A stretch of 64,000 nucleotides of DNA, from the NCBI RefSeq assembly GCF_016741935.1, contig NZ_JAERRG010000001.1, positions 310,001-374,000 of the forward strand, read 5' to 3'. This DNA is from Streptomyces endocoffeicus. Lineage in GTDB: Bacteria > Actinomycetota > Actinomycetes > Streptomycetales > Streptomycetaceae. The first letter of the stretch is position 1, and each line of letters begins with the position of its first letter. Made by a program: the position numbers and the translations under genes. A model generated the notes under the pieces. It searched no databases. It worked only from the letters and a program-made list of their open reading frames with translations, and was not told where the DNA came from. Positions 25,129-32,835 of this stretch are shown here, in pieces.

Positions 25129-27108
25129 GTGTTCTCCTCATCCGCCGCACCACCCCGGCCGACCGCACCGCACATGGTCGTCTGCGGTGACGACGCGCTC
25201 GCACACCGCCTGGCCGCGGAACTCCACCACGTCTACCGGGCACGGGTGACGCTCATCATCCCGGGCGGTGTCTCCCTGGCGGAACCCACGGGGCGGGGGA
25301 TGGCGGGAGGCCGTGCCGCCGCGCTTTTCGGCCGGTTGAGCACGGCCGTCGGACGGGGCCCGCTGCCGACGTCCCCGGACGACGCCGCCCCGTACCGGGG
25401 AGTGGAGGTCATGGAACCCCCGGCGCTGGACGACGAGGTGCTGGCCCAGGCGGGGATCGAGCATGCGACGGCGCTGGCCCTGGTCCATGACGACGACGAG
25501 GCCAACATCCACGCCGCGCTCCGCGCTCGCCGCCTCAACCCCCGGCTGCGCCTGGTCATCCGGCTCTACAACCGCAAACTCGGCCAGCACCTGGAGGAGC
25601 TACTCGACCAGGCGGCGTGGGTCGCCGCCCCCGGTATGGACCCGGCCGAGCTGGACGCGGCCACCACCGTGCTGTCGGACGCCGACACCGTCGCCCCCGC
25701 GCTCGCGGCCACCGCCGTCGCGGGCACCAGCAAGGTGGTGCAGGCCGACGGGCTGCTGCTGCGCGCGGCCGAGCGTCTTCCGTCCGGCTCCGACGAGGTC
25801 GCCGATCCGGGGCTGTGCACCCTCGCCCTGCTCTCGTCCACCACCAGCGACCCGGCCGGCAGCGAGGGCTCCGAGGGCAGCGGGGACGAAGGGCCCAGAC
25901 TGCTGCCAGGAGACGAGGAGGTCGCCGCCGCCACCGGGCGCGGCACGGTGGTGCTGGAGGCCGTCTCCGCCACCGGCGGCCCGCTGCCGTCTCGTCGGCT
26001 CGGCAGCCGCAGACTGCCGCTCGCCTCACTCTTCTCCCGCCGACTGCGCTGGTCCGTCGCCGGCATGGCAACCGCCGTGCTCGGGCTCGCCATCGCCTCC
26101 TGGTACTTCACCGGGGCCGGTCTCCTCCACGGGGCCTACCTCACGGTGCTGGACGTCCTGGCCATCGACGACCCGGCGCTCGACGAGCCGACCGGACGCA
26201 AGATCCTCCAACTCCTCTCCGGGCTGACCGGACTGCTCCTGCTGCCCGTCCTGGTGGCCGCCGCGCTCGAAGCGCTGGGCACCTTCCGCACCGCGTCCGC
26301 GCTGCGCCGGCCTCCGCGCGGCCTCTCCGGCCACGTCGTGCTGCTCGGGCTCGGCAAGGTCGGCACCCGGGTCCTGGCCAGACTCCGGGAGATGGACATC
26401 CCCCTGGTGTGCGTGGAAGAGGATCCCGGGGCTCGCGGCATCCCGCTGGCCCGCAGGCTGGGGGTACCGACCGTCATCGGCGATGTCACCCAGGAGGGCG
26501 TCCTGGAGGCCGCCAAGATCCAACGCGCACACGCCCTGCTCGCCCTGACCAGCGTCGACACCACCAACCTGGAGGCGACACTGTACGCCCGCTCGGTGAA
26601 ACCCCGGCTGCGGGTGGCCCTGCGCCTGTACGACGACCAGTTCGCCACCGCCGTCTACCGCACCCTGCGCGCCGCGCATCCACAGGCGCTGACCCGCAGC
26701 CGCAGCGTCTCCAGCCTGGCGGCGCCCGCCTTCGCCGGGGCGATGATGGGCCGCCAGGTCCTGGGCGCCATACCGGTCGAGCGGCGGGTGCTGATCTTCG
26801 CCGCACTGCACGTCGCCGGACATCCGCAACTGGAGGGACGTACCGTCGCCGAAGCGTTCGCACCGGGCGCCTGGCGGGTGATCGCGCTGGATACGGCCGA
26901 ACCCGAGGACCGGCAACGCGACCTCGCGGCGGCACCCCGCTACGACGGAGCCGCCCGGCAGCCCGCCCTGGTGTGGGAACCGCGCCCCGATTACGTCCTG
27001 CGGTCACAGGACCGCGTGGTGCTGGCCGTCACCCGCCAGGGCCTGGGTGAACTTCTCGCCGGTCAGGCTCCCGCCGACATTCGCGGACCGCGGGGAGCCG
27101 ACCGATGA
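25129..27108 (+). CDS. TrkA-type NAD-binding membrane protein (channel-like, pore motif lacking)
   Basis: A 659-residue protein with two RCK/TrkA-N Rossmann domains. The first (HMVVCGDDALAHRLA) covers about residues 15-175; the second starts at about residue 403 (VVLLGLGKVGTRVL) and is followed by a TrkA-C domain (about 565-650). Between them lie two hydrophobic helices (about 310-335 and 362-385). In related potassium channels the loop between these helices contains TVGYGD; here it reads TVLDVLAIDDPALDEPTG, so ion conduction by the usual filter is doubtful. It may regulate potassium or another cation. Confidence 0.78.
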   Translation: MFSSSAAPPRPTAPHMVVCGDDALAHRLAAELHHVYRARVTLIIPGGVSLAEPTGRGMAGGRAAALFGRLSTAVGRGPLPTSPDDAAPYRGVEVMEPPALDDEVLAQAGIEHATALALVHDDDEANIHAALRARRLNPRLRLVIRLYNRKLGQHLEELLDQAAWVAAPGMDPAELDAATTVLSDADTVAPALAATAVAGTSKVVQADGLLLRAAERLPSGSDEVADPGLCTLALLSSTTSDPAGSEGSEGSGDEGPRLLPGDEEVAAATGRGTVVLEAVSATGGPLPSRRLGSRRLPLASLFSRRLRWSVAGMATAVLGLAIASWYFTGAGLLHGAYLTVLDVLAIDDPALDEPTGRKILQLLSGLTGLLLLPVLVAAALEALGTFRTASALRRPPRGLSGHVVLLGLGKVGTRVLARLREMDIPLVCVEEDPGARGIPLARRLGVPTVIGDVTQEGVLEAAKIQRAHALLALTSVDTTNLEATLYARSVKPRLRVALRLYDDQFATAVYRTLRAAHPQALTRSRSVSSLAAPAFAGAMMGRQVLGAIPVERRVLIFAALHVAGHPQLEGRTVAEAFAPGAWRVIALDTAEPEDRQRDLAAAPRYDGAARQPALVWEPRPDYVLRSQDRVVLAVTRQGLGELLAGQAPADIRGPRGADR

Positions 27109-27147
27109 ACCAGGCGGGAGTCGTCGCCCGCGTTCGAGCAGGCTCAC

Positions 27148-27660
27148 TCAGCCCTCGCCGGGCCGCACGACGACGGCGTTGGCCTCAACACGTCCGCCGC
27201 GTTCGAAACGGAGGGTGAAGGGCACCAGGTCTCCGGCCCGCCAGCGGGCCGTGGCCGGGACGGTCACATCACTGGTGAACGGTGACATGTCGAGCGTGCC
27301 ACCCGCCGGAACCGGCAGGGACTCCGCGGCCTGCGGGTAGGCCGATCCACGCCCGGTCATCCGGTGACGGCTGAGCGAGATCCTCCCGGTGACCGCGGAG
27401 GACGTCACCTCGACCAACCGGTCCCGCACACCGCCGGTGTTGCTGATCCGGAAGAACGCGGCGGTCCGAGGCACTCCCGGGGCGGGAAGGAAGAGCCGTG
27501 CGTCGGTGACGTCGATACGCGGGGGACTGCCCGCGTTGCCCGAGGCGGTCCACACGGCGAGACCACCCAGCGCCAGGACACAGGCGCAGGCCGGAGCGGC
27601 CGCGACCCGCAGGGAGTCCGTGAGGCGACGGTGGCTGGGCGTCCAGGAGGGATTCGTCAT
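27148..27660 (-). CDS. PCu(A)C/DUF461-like copper-chaperone-type protein
   Basis: A 170-residue protein with an N-terminal membrane anchor or signal (about 19-36) and a cupredoxin-like domain: LPAPGVPRTAAFFRISNTGG, then SRHRMTG and PVPAGGTLDM. The family binds copper through H(M)-X10-M-X21-HxM; only the first HxM is clear and the last HxM is missing (SPFTSDVTV), so metal binding may be altered. The ATG at 27660 has GGTGGAG upstream. It is the last gene of the copper operon, 70 bp after copA. Confidence 0.65.
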   Translation of the reverse strand: MTNPSWTPSHRRLTDSLRVAAAPACACVLALGGLAVWTASGNAGSPPRIDVTDARLFLPAPGVPRTAAFFRISNTGGVRDRLVEVTSSAVTGRISLSRHRMTGRGSAYPQAAESLPVPAGGTLDMSPFTSDVTVPATARWRAGDLVPFTLRFERGGRVEANAVVVRPGEG

Positions 27661-27730
27661 CGGGCGGGTCTCCACCTCGGTATCGGGCAACGGTCGCGGG
27701 CAGGCGGTCCACAAGCGGCGAACAGGGGCA

Positions 27731-30058
27731 TCACAGTGGCGTCCGGGCGGCGGGCCGGGCAGGGCGTCCGCCGGTCGGCCCGCCCGTCGGCCCGCCCGTC
27801 GGCCCGCCCGTCGGTCTGCCGGTCGGTGACGGCTGCCAGACCCGCAGTCGCAGGCTGTTGCCGACCACGAGCAGCGAGCTGGCCGACATCGCGGCCGCGG
27901 CCAGCATGGGGTTGAGCAGGCCGACCATGGCCAGCGGCACGGTCACGACGTTGTAGCCGAACGCCCACAGCAGATTGGACCGGATCGTGCCCAGGGCACT
28001 ACGGGCGAGGCTGACCGCGTCCGCCAGGGTCTCGATGTCACCGCGTACCAGGGTCACGTCGGCCGCCCCGATCGCCACGTCCGTGCCCGTGCCCATGGCG
28101 ATGCCGAGGTCGGCGCCGGCCAGGGCGGCCGCGTCGTTGACACCGTCGCCGACGACGGCGACCCGGCAGCCCCGCTCCCGCAGCTCGCGGACGAGGGCGG
28201 CCTTGTCCTCCGGGGTACAACGGGCGTGCACCTCCTCGATGCGGAGGTCGGCGGCGACGGCGCGGGCGGGCGCCTCCCGGTCACCGGTGGCGAGCACGGG
28301 TCGCACCCCCAGGCGGCGGAGCCGGTCCACGGCCCGGTAGCTTCCCGGTCGCAGGACGTCCCCGATCTCGATCAGCGCCTCGGTCTCGCCGTCGACGCGG
28401 ACCATGACCGGTGTGCGGGCGGCGGTCTCGCTGACCCGCAGCGCCCGGGCCAGGGCGGGAGGCAACTCCTCGTCCGGGGCCAGGACCTCGATCAGCCGAC
28501 CCGCCACCCGCCCGCGGACGCCCCTCCCCGGCAGCGCGAGGAAGTCGGCCACGGCCGGAAGCGGCTCCCCGGGAACGGTTCGCCGGGCGTACGCGGTGAT
28601 GGCGCGCCCCAGCGGATGTTCCGAGCCCTGTTCGACCGCGCCCGCCAGCCGGACCACCCGCTCCTCGCCGAGTCCGCCCGGCACGGCCGTGACCCGGGCG
28701 ACGCTCATATGCCCGGAGGTGAGAGTGCCGGTCTTGTCGAGCACCACGGCATCGAGGTGCCGCAGTCCCTCCAGCGCCCGTGCCCCGCTGACCAGGACAC
28801 CGAGTTGGGCGCCCTGGCCGGTCGCCGCCATGAGCGCGGTGGGGGTCGCCAGGCCCAGCGCACAGGGGCACGCCACGACCAGGACGGCCACGCACGCGGT
28901 GATCGCCGCCTGCGGCTCGGCGCCGGCCCCGAGCCAGAATCCGAGCACCGTGACGGCCAGGGCGAGCACGACGGGGACGAAGACCCCCGCGACCTGGTCG
29001 GCGAGCCGCTGCGCCCGTGCCTTGCCCGCCTGGGCCTCGGTCACCAGCCGGGTGATACGGGACAGTTGGGTGTCGGCTCCCACCGCGGTGGCCTGTACGA
29101 GAATCAGCCCTCCGGCGTTGACGGCACCGCCGATCACCGGTGCGCCGGGGCCGACCTCCACCGGTTCGCTCTCCCCGGTCACCAGGGAGAGATCGACGGC
29201 CGAGCCGCCCTCCACGACCGTGCCGTCGGTGGCCAGGCGCTCCCCGGGCCGGACGGCGAAGACCTGACCGACCCTCAGTTCTTCGATCGGGATCAGGCGC
29301 TCGCCGTCGCCATCGCGTACCGAGACCTCCTTGGCGGCCAGCCGGGCCAGTGAGCGCAGTGCCGCGCCGGTTCCCCGCCGGGCCCGTGCTTCCAGGCAGC
29401 GGCCCGCCAGGACGAACAGCGGTACGCCGACGGCGGCCTCCAGATAGATGTGGGCGACGCCGTCCGAGGCGGTGGGCACCAGGCTGAACGGCATCCGCAT
29501 GCCGGGTTCACCGGCGCCGCCGAAGAACAGCGCGTAGGAGGACCAGGCGAAGGAAGCCACGACTCCCAGCGACACCAGGGTGTCCATGGTCGCCGCCGAG
29601 TGTCGCAGTCCGCGCGCCGCCCGCAGGTGGAAGGGCCAGGCTCCCCAGACGACGACGGGCGCGGCGAGTACGAAGCACAGCCACTGCCAGCTGCGGAACT
29701 GCAGACCGGGAACCATCGACAGGACCAGCACCGGCACCGCGAGCAGGGTCGTGATCACCAGCCGGTCGCGCTCCCGCCGGGCGTCCTCCGCTTCGTCCCC
29801 GTCCTCGTGCCGTCGCTTCCTGGGCGGCTCGGGGAGCGCGGCGGAATAGCCGGCCTGCTCGACGGCCGCGATCAGCTGGTCCGGGCCGACTCCGGGCGGG
29901 TGGTTCACCCGGGCCCGGCCGGTGGCGAGGTTCACATTCGCCGTGACCCCGTCCAGTCTCGCCAGCTTCTTCTCGACGCGCCGCACACAGGCCGCACAGG
30001 TCATTCCGCCGACGGAGAGGTCGGTCACGACCGTCACAGAGGTCGATTCGGCGGCCAT
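27731..30058 (-). CDS. copA: copper-translocating P1B-type ATPase
   Basis: A 775-residue Cu(I) exporter. One N-terminal heavy-metal domain with GMTCAAC (C21, C24), eight predicted helices, the membrane CPC motif (C397, C399) in VVACPCALGLATPT, the phosphorylation motif DKTGTLT (D441), and the TGDR and GDGVNDAAAL hinge motifs. The start at 30058 overlaps the stop of the upstream small membrane protein gene; the frame is open to 30391 but reads as that gene's shadow. The C terminus ends in four PTGG repeats (separate entry). Confidence 0.94.
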   Translation of the reverse strand: MAAESTSVTVVTDLSVGGMTCAACVRRVEKKLARLDGVTANVNLATGRARVNHPPGVGPDQLIAAVEQAGYSAALPEPPRKRRHEDGDEAEDARRERDRLVITTLLAVPVLVLSMVPGLQFRSWQWLCFVLAAPVVVWGAWPFHLRAARGLRHSAATMDTLVSLGVVASFAWSSYALFFGGAGEPGMRMPFSLVPTASDGVAHIYLEAAVGVPLFVLAGRCLEARARRGTGAALRSLARLAAKEVSVRDGDGERLIPIEELRVGQVFAVRPGERLATDGTVVEGGSAVDLSLVTGESEPVEVGPGAPVIGGAVNAGGLILVQATAVGADTQLSRITRLVTEAQAGKARAQRLADQVAGVFVPVVLALAVTVLGFWLGAGAEPQAAITACVAVLVVACPCALGLATPTALMAATGQGAQLGVLVSGARALEGLRHLDAVVLDKTGTLTSGHMSVARVTAVPGGLGEERVVRLAGAVEQGSEHPLGRAITAYARRTVPGEPLPAVADFLALPGRGVRGRVAGRLIEVLAPDEELPPALARALRVSETAARTPVMVRVDGETEALIEIGDVLRPGSYRAVDRLRRLGVRPVLATGDREAPARAVAADLRIEEVHARCTPEDKAALVRELRERGCRVAVVGDGVNDAAALAGADLGIAMGTGTDVAIGAADVTLVRGDIETLADAVSLARSALGTIRSNLLWAFGYNVVTVPLAMVGLLNPMLAAAAMSASSLLVVGNSLRLRVWQPSPTGRPTGGPTGGPTGGPTGGRPARPAARTPL
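27774..27827. repeat. 12-bp tandem repeat encoding a PTGG tail in CopA
   Basis: GTCGGCCCGCCC occurs three times in a row, followed by one diverged copy and a partial one. It encodes the C-terminal (PTGG)n tail of CopA. Proline-glycine tails are probably unstructured; copy number may differ between strains. Confidence 0.85.
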
Positions 30059-30315
30059 CAGCGCCCGCTTCCCTGGTCCGTGCCCATGCCGTCCATGTCC
30101 ATGCCGCCACCGTCGTGGCCGCCTCCCGAGCCGTCCTGTGACGTGCCGGTGCCGTGCATGCCGGGGGCGACGGGCCCGACGCTCGTGCCGACGGCGTAGG
30201 AAGCGGCGAACACCACCACGAGCAGCAGGAGGAAGCCGCACAGCGCCGGCGGGGGCAATGCTCCGGACAGCGACGCGGCCGCCCGGCGGCGGGCGGGTCG
30301 GTGGTTCTGCTCCAT
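30058..30315 (-). CDS. small Met/His-rich membrane protein of the copper operon
   Basis: An 85-residue protein with a basic N terminus, one transmembrane helix (about 25-45, CGFLLLLVVVFAASY) and a flexible tail rich in Met, His, Gly and Asp (MHGTG, HDGGGMDMDGMG). The tail could bind Cu(I) or Cu(II) outside the cell. Its stop overlaps the copA start (TGATG), so the two are coupled. I know no named family. A role as a copper buffer or delivery partner for CopA is inferred from composition and position. Confidence 0.7.
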   Translation of the reverse strand: MEQNHRPARRRAAASLSGALPPPALCGFLLLLVVVFAASYAVGTSVGPVAPGMHGTGTSQDGSGGGHDGGGMDMDGMGTDQGSGR

Positions 30316-30440
30316 GTGACGAAACTCCGATCGCTTCGTACGGCCTCAGCCAGTCCAGCCGCACCGGTAGAGGAGTCGGACCGGCCGGCACCCGAGTTCC
30401 GCTGCCTTGCGGTGACGCGGGTCACAACAGGGGCGCGGGC

Positions 30441-31376
30441 TCAGCCCTGTTCGTAATGGCTCGGCCTGCCGTGCCGGTGGACCAGGCGGCCGAGCTGTTC
30501 CGCGCGGATGCGGGGCATGAGGGTCCAGGTGCCGTCGGTGCGGTGCAGGGCGGCGGAGTGCCAGGGGGTGGTCCAGACGTCGGGGGCGTCGAGGAGGCGG
30601 ATGCCGAACTTCGGGGCGCCGATGGCCTGGGGGTGGATGGACAACCGGACGGCGCGAGGGTGGTGCTCGGCGATCAGGGCGCCCCAGGCGCGACTGCGCT
30701 GGATGACGCCGTACGCGCGTTTGCGGCAGTCGCGCTGGAGGGCGGAGCGGGTGCCGGTGAAGTCCGCGGTGTCGTCGACGAGGAATCGGGTGATGCCCCG
30801 GTACAGGGCCAGGGTGTGGCCCTCGGAGCGGACCTCCGCCCGCAGCGCCTCCAGGGTGGGGGCGTACCGCTGCTGCACCCGGGCGCGCTTGGCTCCGTGG
30901 GGCAGGTCACCCAGCACATCGCGCAGGTCGAAGACGGAGAGGCGGTGCAGGGCCGCCTCCCGTATGAGGTGTCCGAGTGCGTCCGCGTAGCGGTCTATGT
31001 GGTCGTCCGGGACGCGGATGAGGTCTCCGAAGACATGGCCGTCGGAGCAGATGATCACGCGGGCGCCCGGCGGGTGGATCCGCTCGATCTCCCCGCACAG
31101 GGTGTTCAGGAAGCCGAGGGACAGGCGTTCGCCCTGGTCGGGGAGGTGGCCGAGGACCTTGGCGGGGTTGGGGGATTTGCAGGGGAAGCCGGGCAGGGTG
31201 AAGACCACGGGTTCTCCTGCGCGTACGAAGTGGTCGATCTGGCGCAGTTGGTGCGGGAACGCCACCACTCCCCCGGGCGCGGCGGTGGTCGTGCGGTGGT
31301 GCGGCAGGAGCAGGTTGAGGATGGCGGCGCTGATGCCGCTCGTGGAGCGGGTGTCCGGCGTGGTCGTCAGCGGCAT
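30441..31376 (-). CDS. isocyanide (isonitrile) synthase, PvcA/IsnA/DIT1 family
   Basis: A 311-residue enzyme with the family signature LPGFPCKSPNPAKVLG (61-76) followed by LPDQGE (78-83), SDGHVFGD (111-118), RKRAYGVIQRSRAWGALI (218-235) and HPRAVRLSIHPQ (239-250). PvcA/IsnA enzymes turn the amino group of tyrosine or tryptophan into an isocyanide using ribulose 5-phosphate as carbon donor. Start chosen at 31376 with GGAGG upstream. It is the last gene of the operon, and no Fe/2OG oxygenase partner (PvcB/IsnB) is present, so the carboxylate is probably kept. Substrate choice cannot be read directly. Confidence 0.9.
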   Translation of the reverse strand: MPLTTTPDTRSTSGISAAILNLLLPHHRTTTAAPGGVVAFPHQLRQIDHFVRAGEPVVFTLPGFPCKSPNPAKVLGHLPDQGERLSLGFLNTLCGEIERIHPPGARVIICSDGHVFGDLIRVPDDHIDRYADALGHLIREAALHRLSVFDLRDVLGDLPHGAKRARVQQRYAPTLEALRAEVRSEGHTLALYRGITRFLVDDTADFTGTRSALQRDCRKRAYGVIQRSRAWGALIAEHHPRAVRLSIHPQAIGAPKFGIRLLDAPDVWTTPWHSAALHRTDGTWTLMPRIRAEQLGRLVHRHGRPSHYEQG

Positions 31377-31407
31377 GGATGGGGTCCTCCGTGAAGGTGT
31401 GCGACGC

Positions 31408-31506
31408 GGGCATTCGGGCATGCGGGCATGCGGGCATGGCCGTATGGCGCCTCGGCGTGCCGCGCCGGGCGCCTACGGGTGGGAACGGGTGGGAACGGGT
31501 GGGATC
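31408..31506. repeat. two short tandem repeat tracts upstream of the isocyanide synthase
   Basis: Four 8-bp units GGGCATNC-like (31408-31439) and three 10-bp units GGGTGGGA(A/T)C (31477-31506) fill most of the 172-base gap between the P450 and isocyanide synthase genes. This is the only large gap in the operon; it may hold an internal promoter or a processing site. Confidence 0.7.
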
Positions 31507-31548
31507 AGCCGGGCCGGTCAGGGGAAGCCGGTGGTCACCGGCGCTGGG

Positions 31549-32823
31549 TCAGATGCGCCGGTCGTAGCCGGCGAGCAGGCGGTTGGTGCCCCGTCCGAGG
31601 ACCGCCGGGATCCACTCGATGTCCTCGTCGTCGATGGCCAGGCGCAGTCCGGGGAGGCGGGCCAGGAGGGTGTCCAGGGCGATCTGGAGCTCGGCTCGGG
31701 CGAGGGCGGCTCCGGGGCAGAAGTGGATGCCGTGGCCGAAGGCCAGGTGGGGGTTGGGCGAGCGGTCGAGGTCGAGTGCGTCGGGGTCGGGGAAGCGGCG
31801 CGGGTCGCGGTTGGCGGCGCACAGCGAGATGATCACGGAGTCACCGGCCGGGATCCTCGTACCGTGCAGGTCGCCGTCCTGGTCGAGGAAACGCCATGTG
31901 GTCAGCTCGAAGGCGCTGTCGTGGCGGAGGAGTTCGTCGACCGCGCGGGGCGTCAGATCCGGGTTGTCCCGCAGCCGGGCGAGCTCGGCGGGGTGGCGGA
32001 AGAGGGCGATCAGGGCGGTGGTGATCTGGTTGGTGACCGGCTCCTGGCCGGCCACCAGGAGCTGGAAGATCATCGAGTCCAGCTCCTCCGGCGACAGCTC
32101 TCGGCGATCGCGGGCCACCACGAGGCCGCTGAGCAGGTCGTCCTCCGGGTGTTCGCGCTTGTGGGCGACGACGTCGGCGATGTAGCTCTGCAGTCCGTGC
32201 AGACGGGCCTCGTACAGCGGCCGTCCGGGGTCGGTGGGTCCCACCGGCTGGACGACCTTGCCCCAGTCGCGGTCGAAGCGGGCGGCCAACTCGGGGGGCA
32301 GGCCGATCACTTCGGCGAGGACCCGGAAGGGAAAGTGGGCGGCGAAGCCGGTGACGAGGTCCGTGGGACCGGTTTCCGGGAGGGCGTCGACGAGGGTGTC
32401 GGCCAATTCCTGGAACCGGGGCCTCAGCCGCTCGATACGGCGCGGGGTGAAGGCGTCGGTGACAAAGCGCCGCATGCGGGTGTGCCGGGGCGGGTCCTGG
32501 TGCAGGAGGTGGACCTGGAGCTGGGAGTGGAGCGGCTCGGGCATGATCGAGGCGCGGGCGCGCCAGTGGTCGTTGCCGCGGTCGTGGTTCTTGCCCAGGC
32601 GGTCGTCGTTCAGCGCGGCGTGGGCGGCCTCGTAACCGGTGACGAGCCAGGCGTGCACACCGCTGGGGAACAGGACGCGATGGACGGGACCGCTCTCCCG
32701 CATCCGCTCGTACAGCGGATAGGGGTCGGCCTTGTACGGGCAGCCCATGAGCGGGACCGGGTCGGGCAGGGGTTCGCGTGGGCCGTCCGCGTCCATGGCG
32801 GGCAGAGGCTCCTGGAGGGTCAT
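31549..32823 (-). CDS. cytochrome P450
   Basis: A 424-residue class I bacterial P450. I-helix AGQEPVTNQ (the usual threonine region altered), K-helix ExxR in DELLRHDS, and heme loop FGHGIHFCPGAALARAE with C369 as thiolate ligand. GAGGAG precedes the ATG, 12 bp after asnB. No ferredoxin is encoded nearby. In this operon it is a candidate for oxidative coupling or hydroxylation of the isocyanide product, for example phenol coupling if tyrosine is the precursor. Confidence 0.92.
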   Translation of the reverse strand: MTLQEPLPAMDADGPREPLPDPVPLMGCPYKADPYPLYERMRESGPVHRVLFPSGVHAWLVTGYEAAHAALNDDRLGKNHDRGNDHWRARASIMPEPLHSQLQVHLLHQDPPRHTRMRRFVTDAFTPRRIERLRPRFQELADTLVDALPETGPTDLVTGFAAHFPFRVLAEVIGLPPELAARFDRDWGKVVQPVGPTDPGRPLYEARLHGLQSYIADVVAHKREHPEDDLLSGLVVARDRRELSPEELDSMIFQLLVAGQEPVTNQITTALIALFRHPAELARLRDNPDLTPRAVDELLRHDSAFELTTWRFLDQDGDLHGTRIPAGDSVIISLCAANRDPRRFPDPDALDLDRSPNPHLAFGHGIHFCPGAALARAELQIALDTLLARLPGLRLAIDDEDIEWIPAVLGRGTNRLLAGYDRRI

Positions 32824-32835
32824 GGCGGGCGCTCC

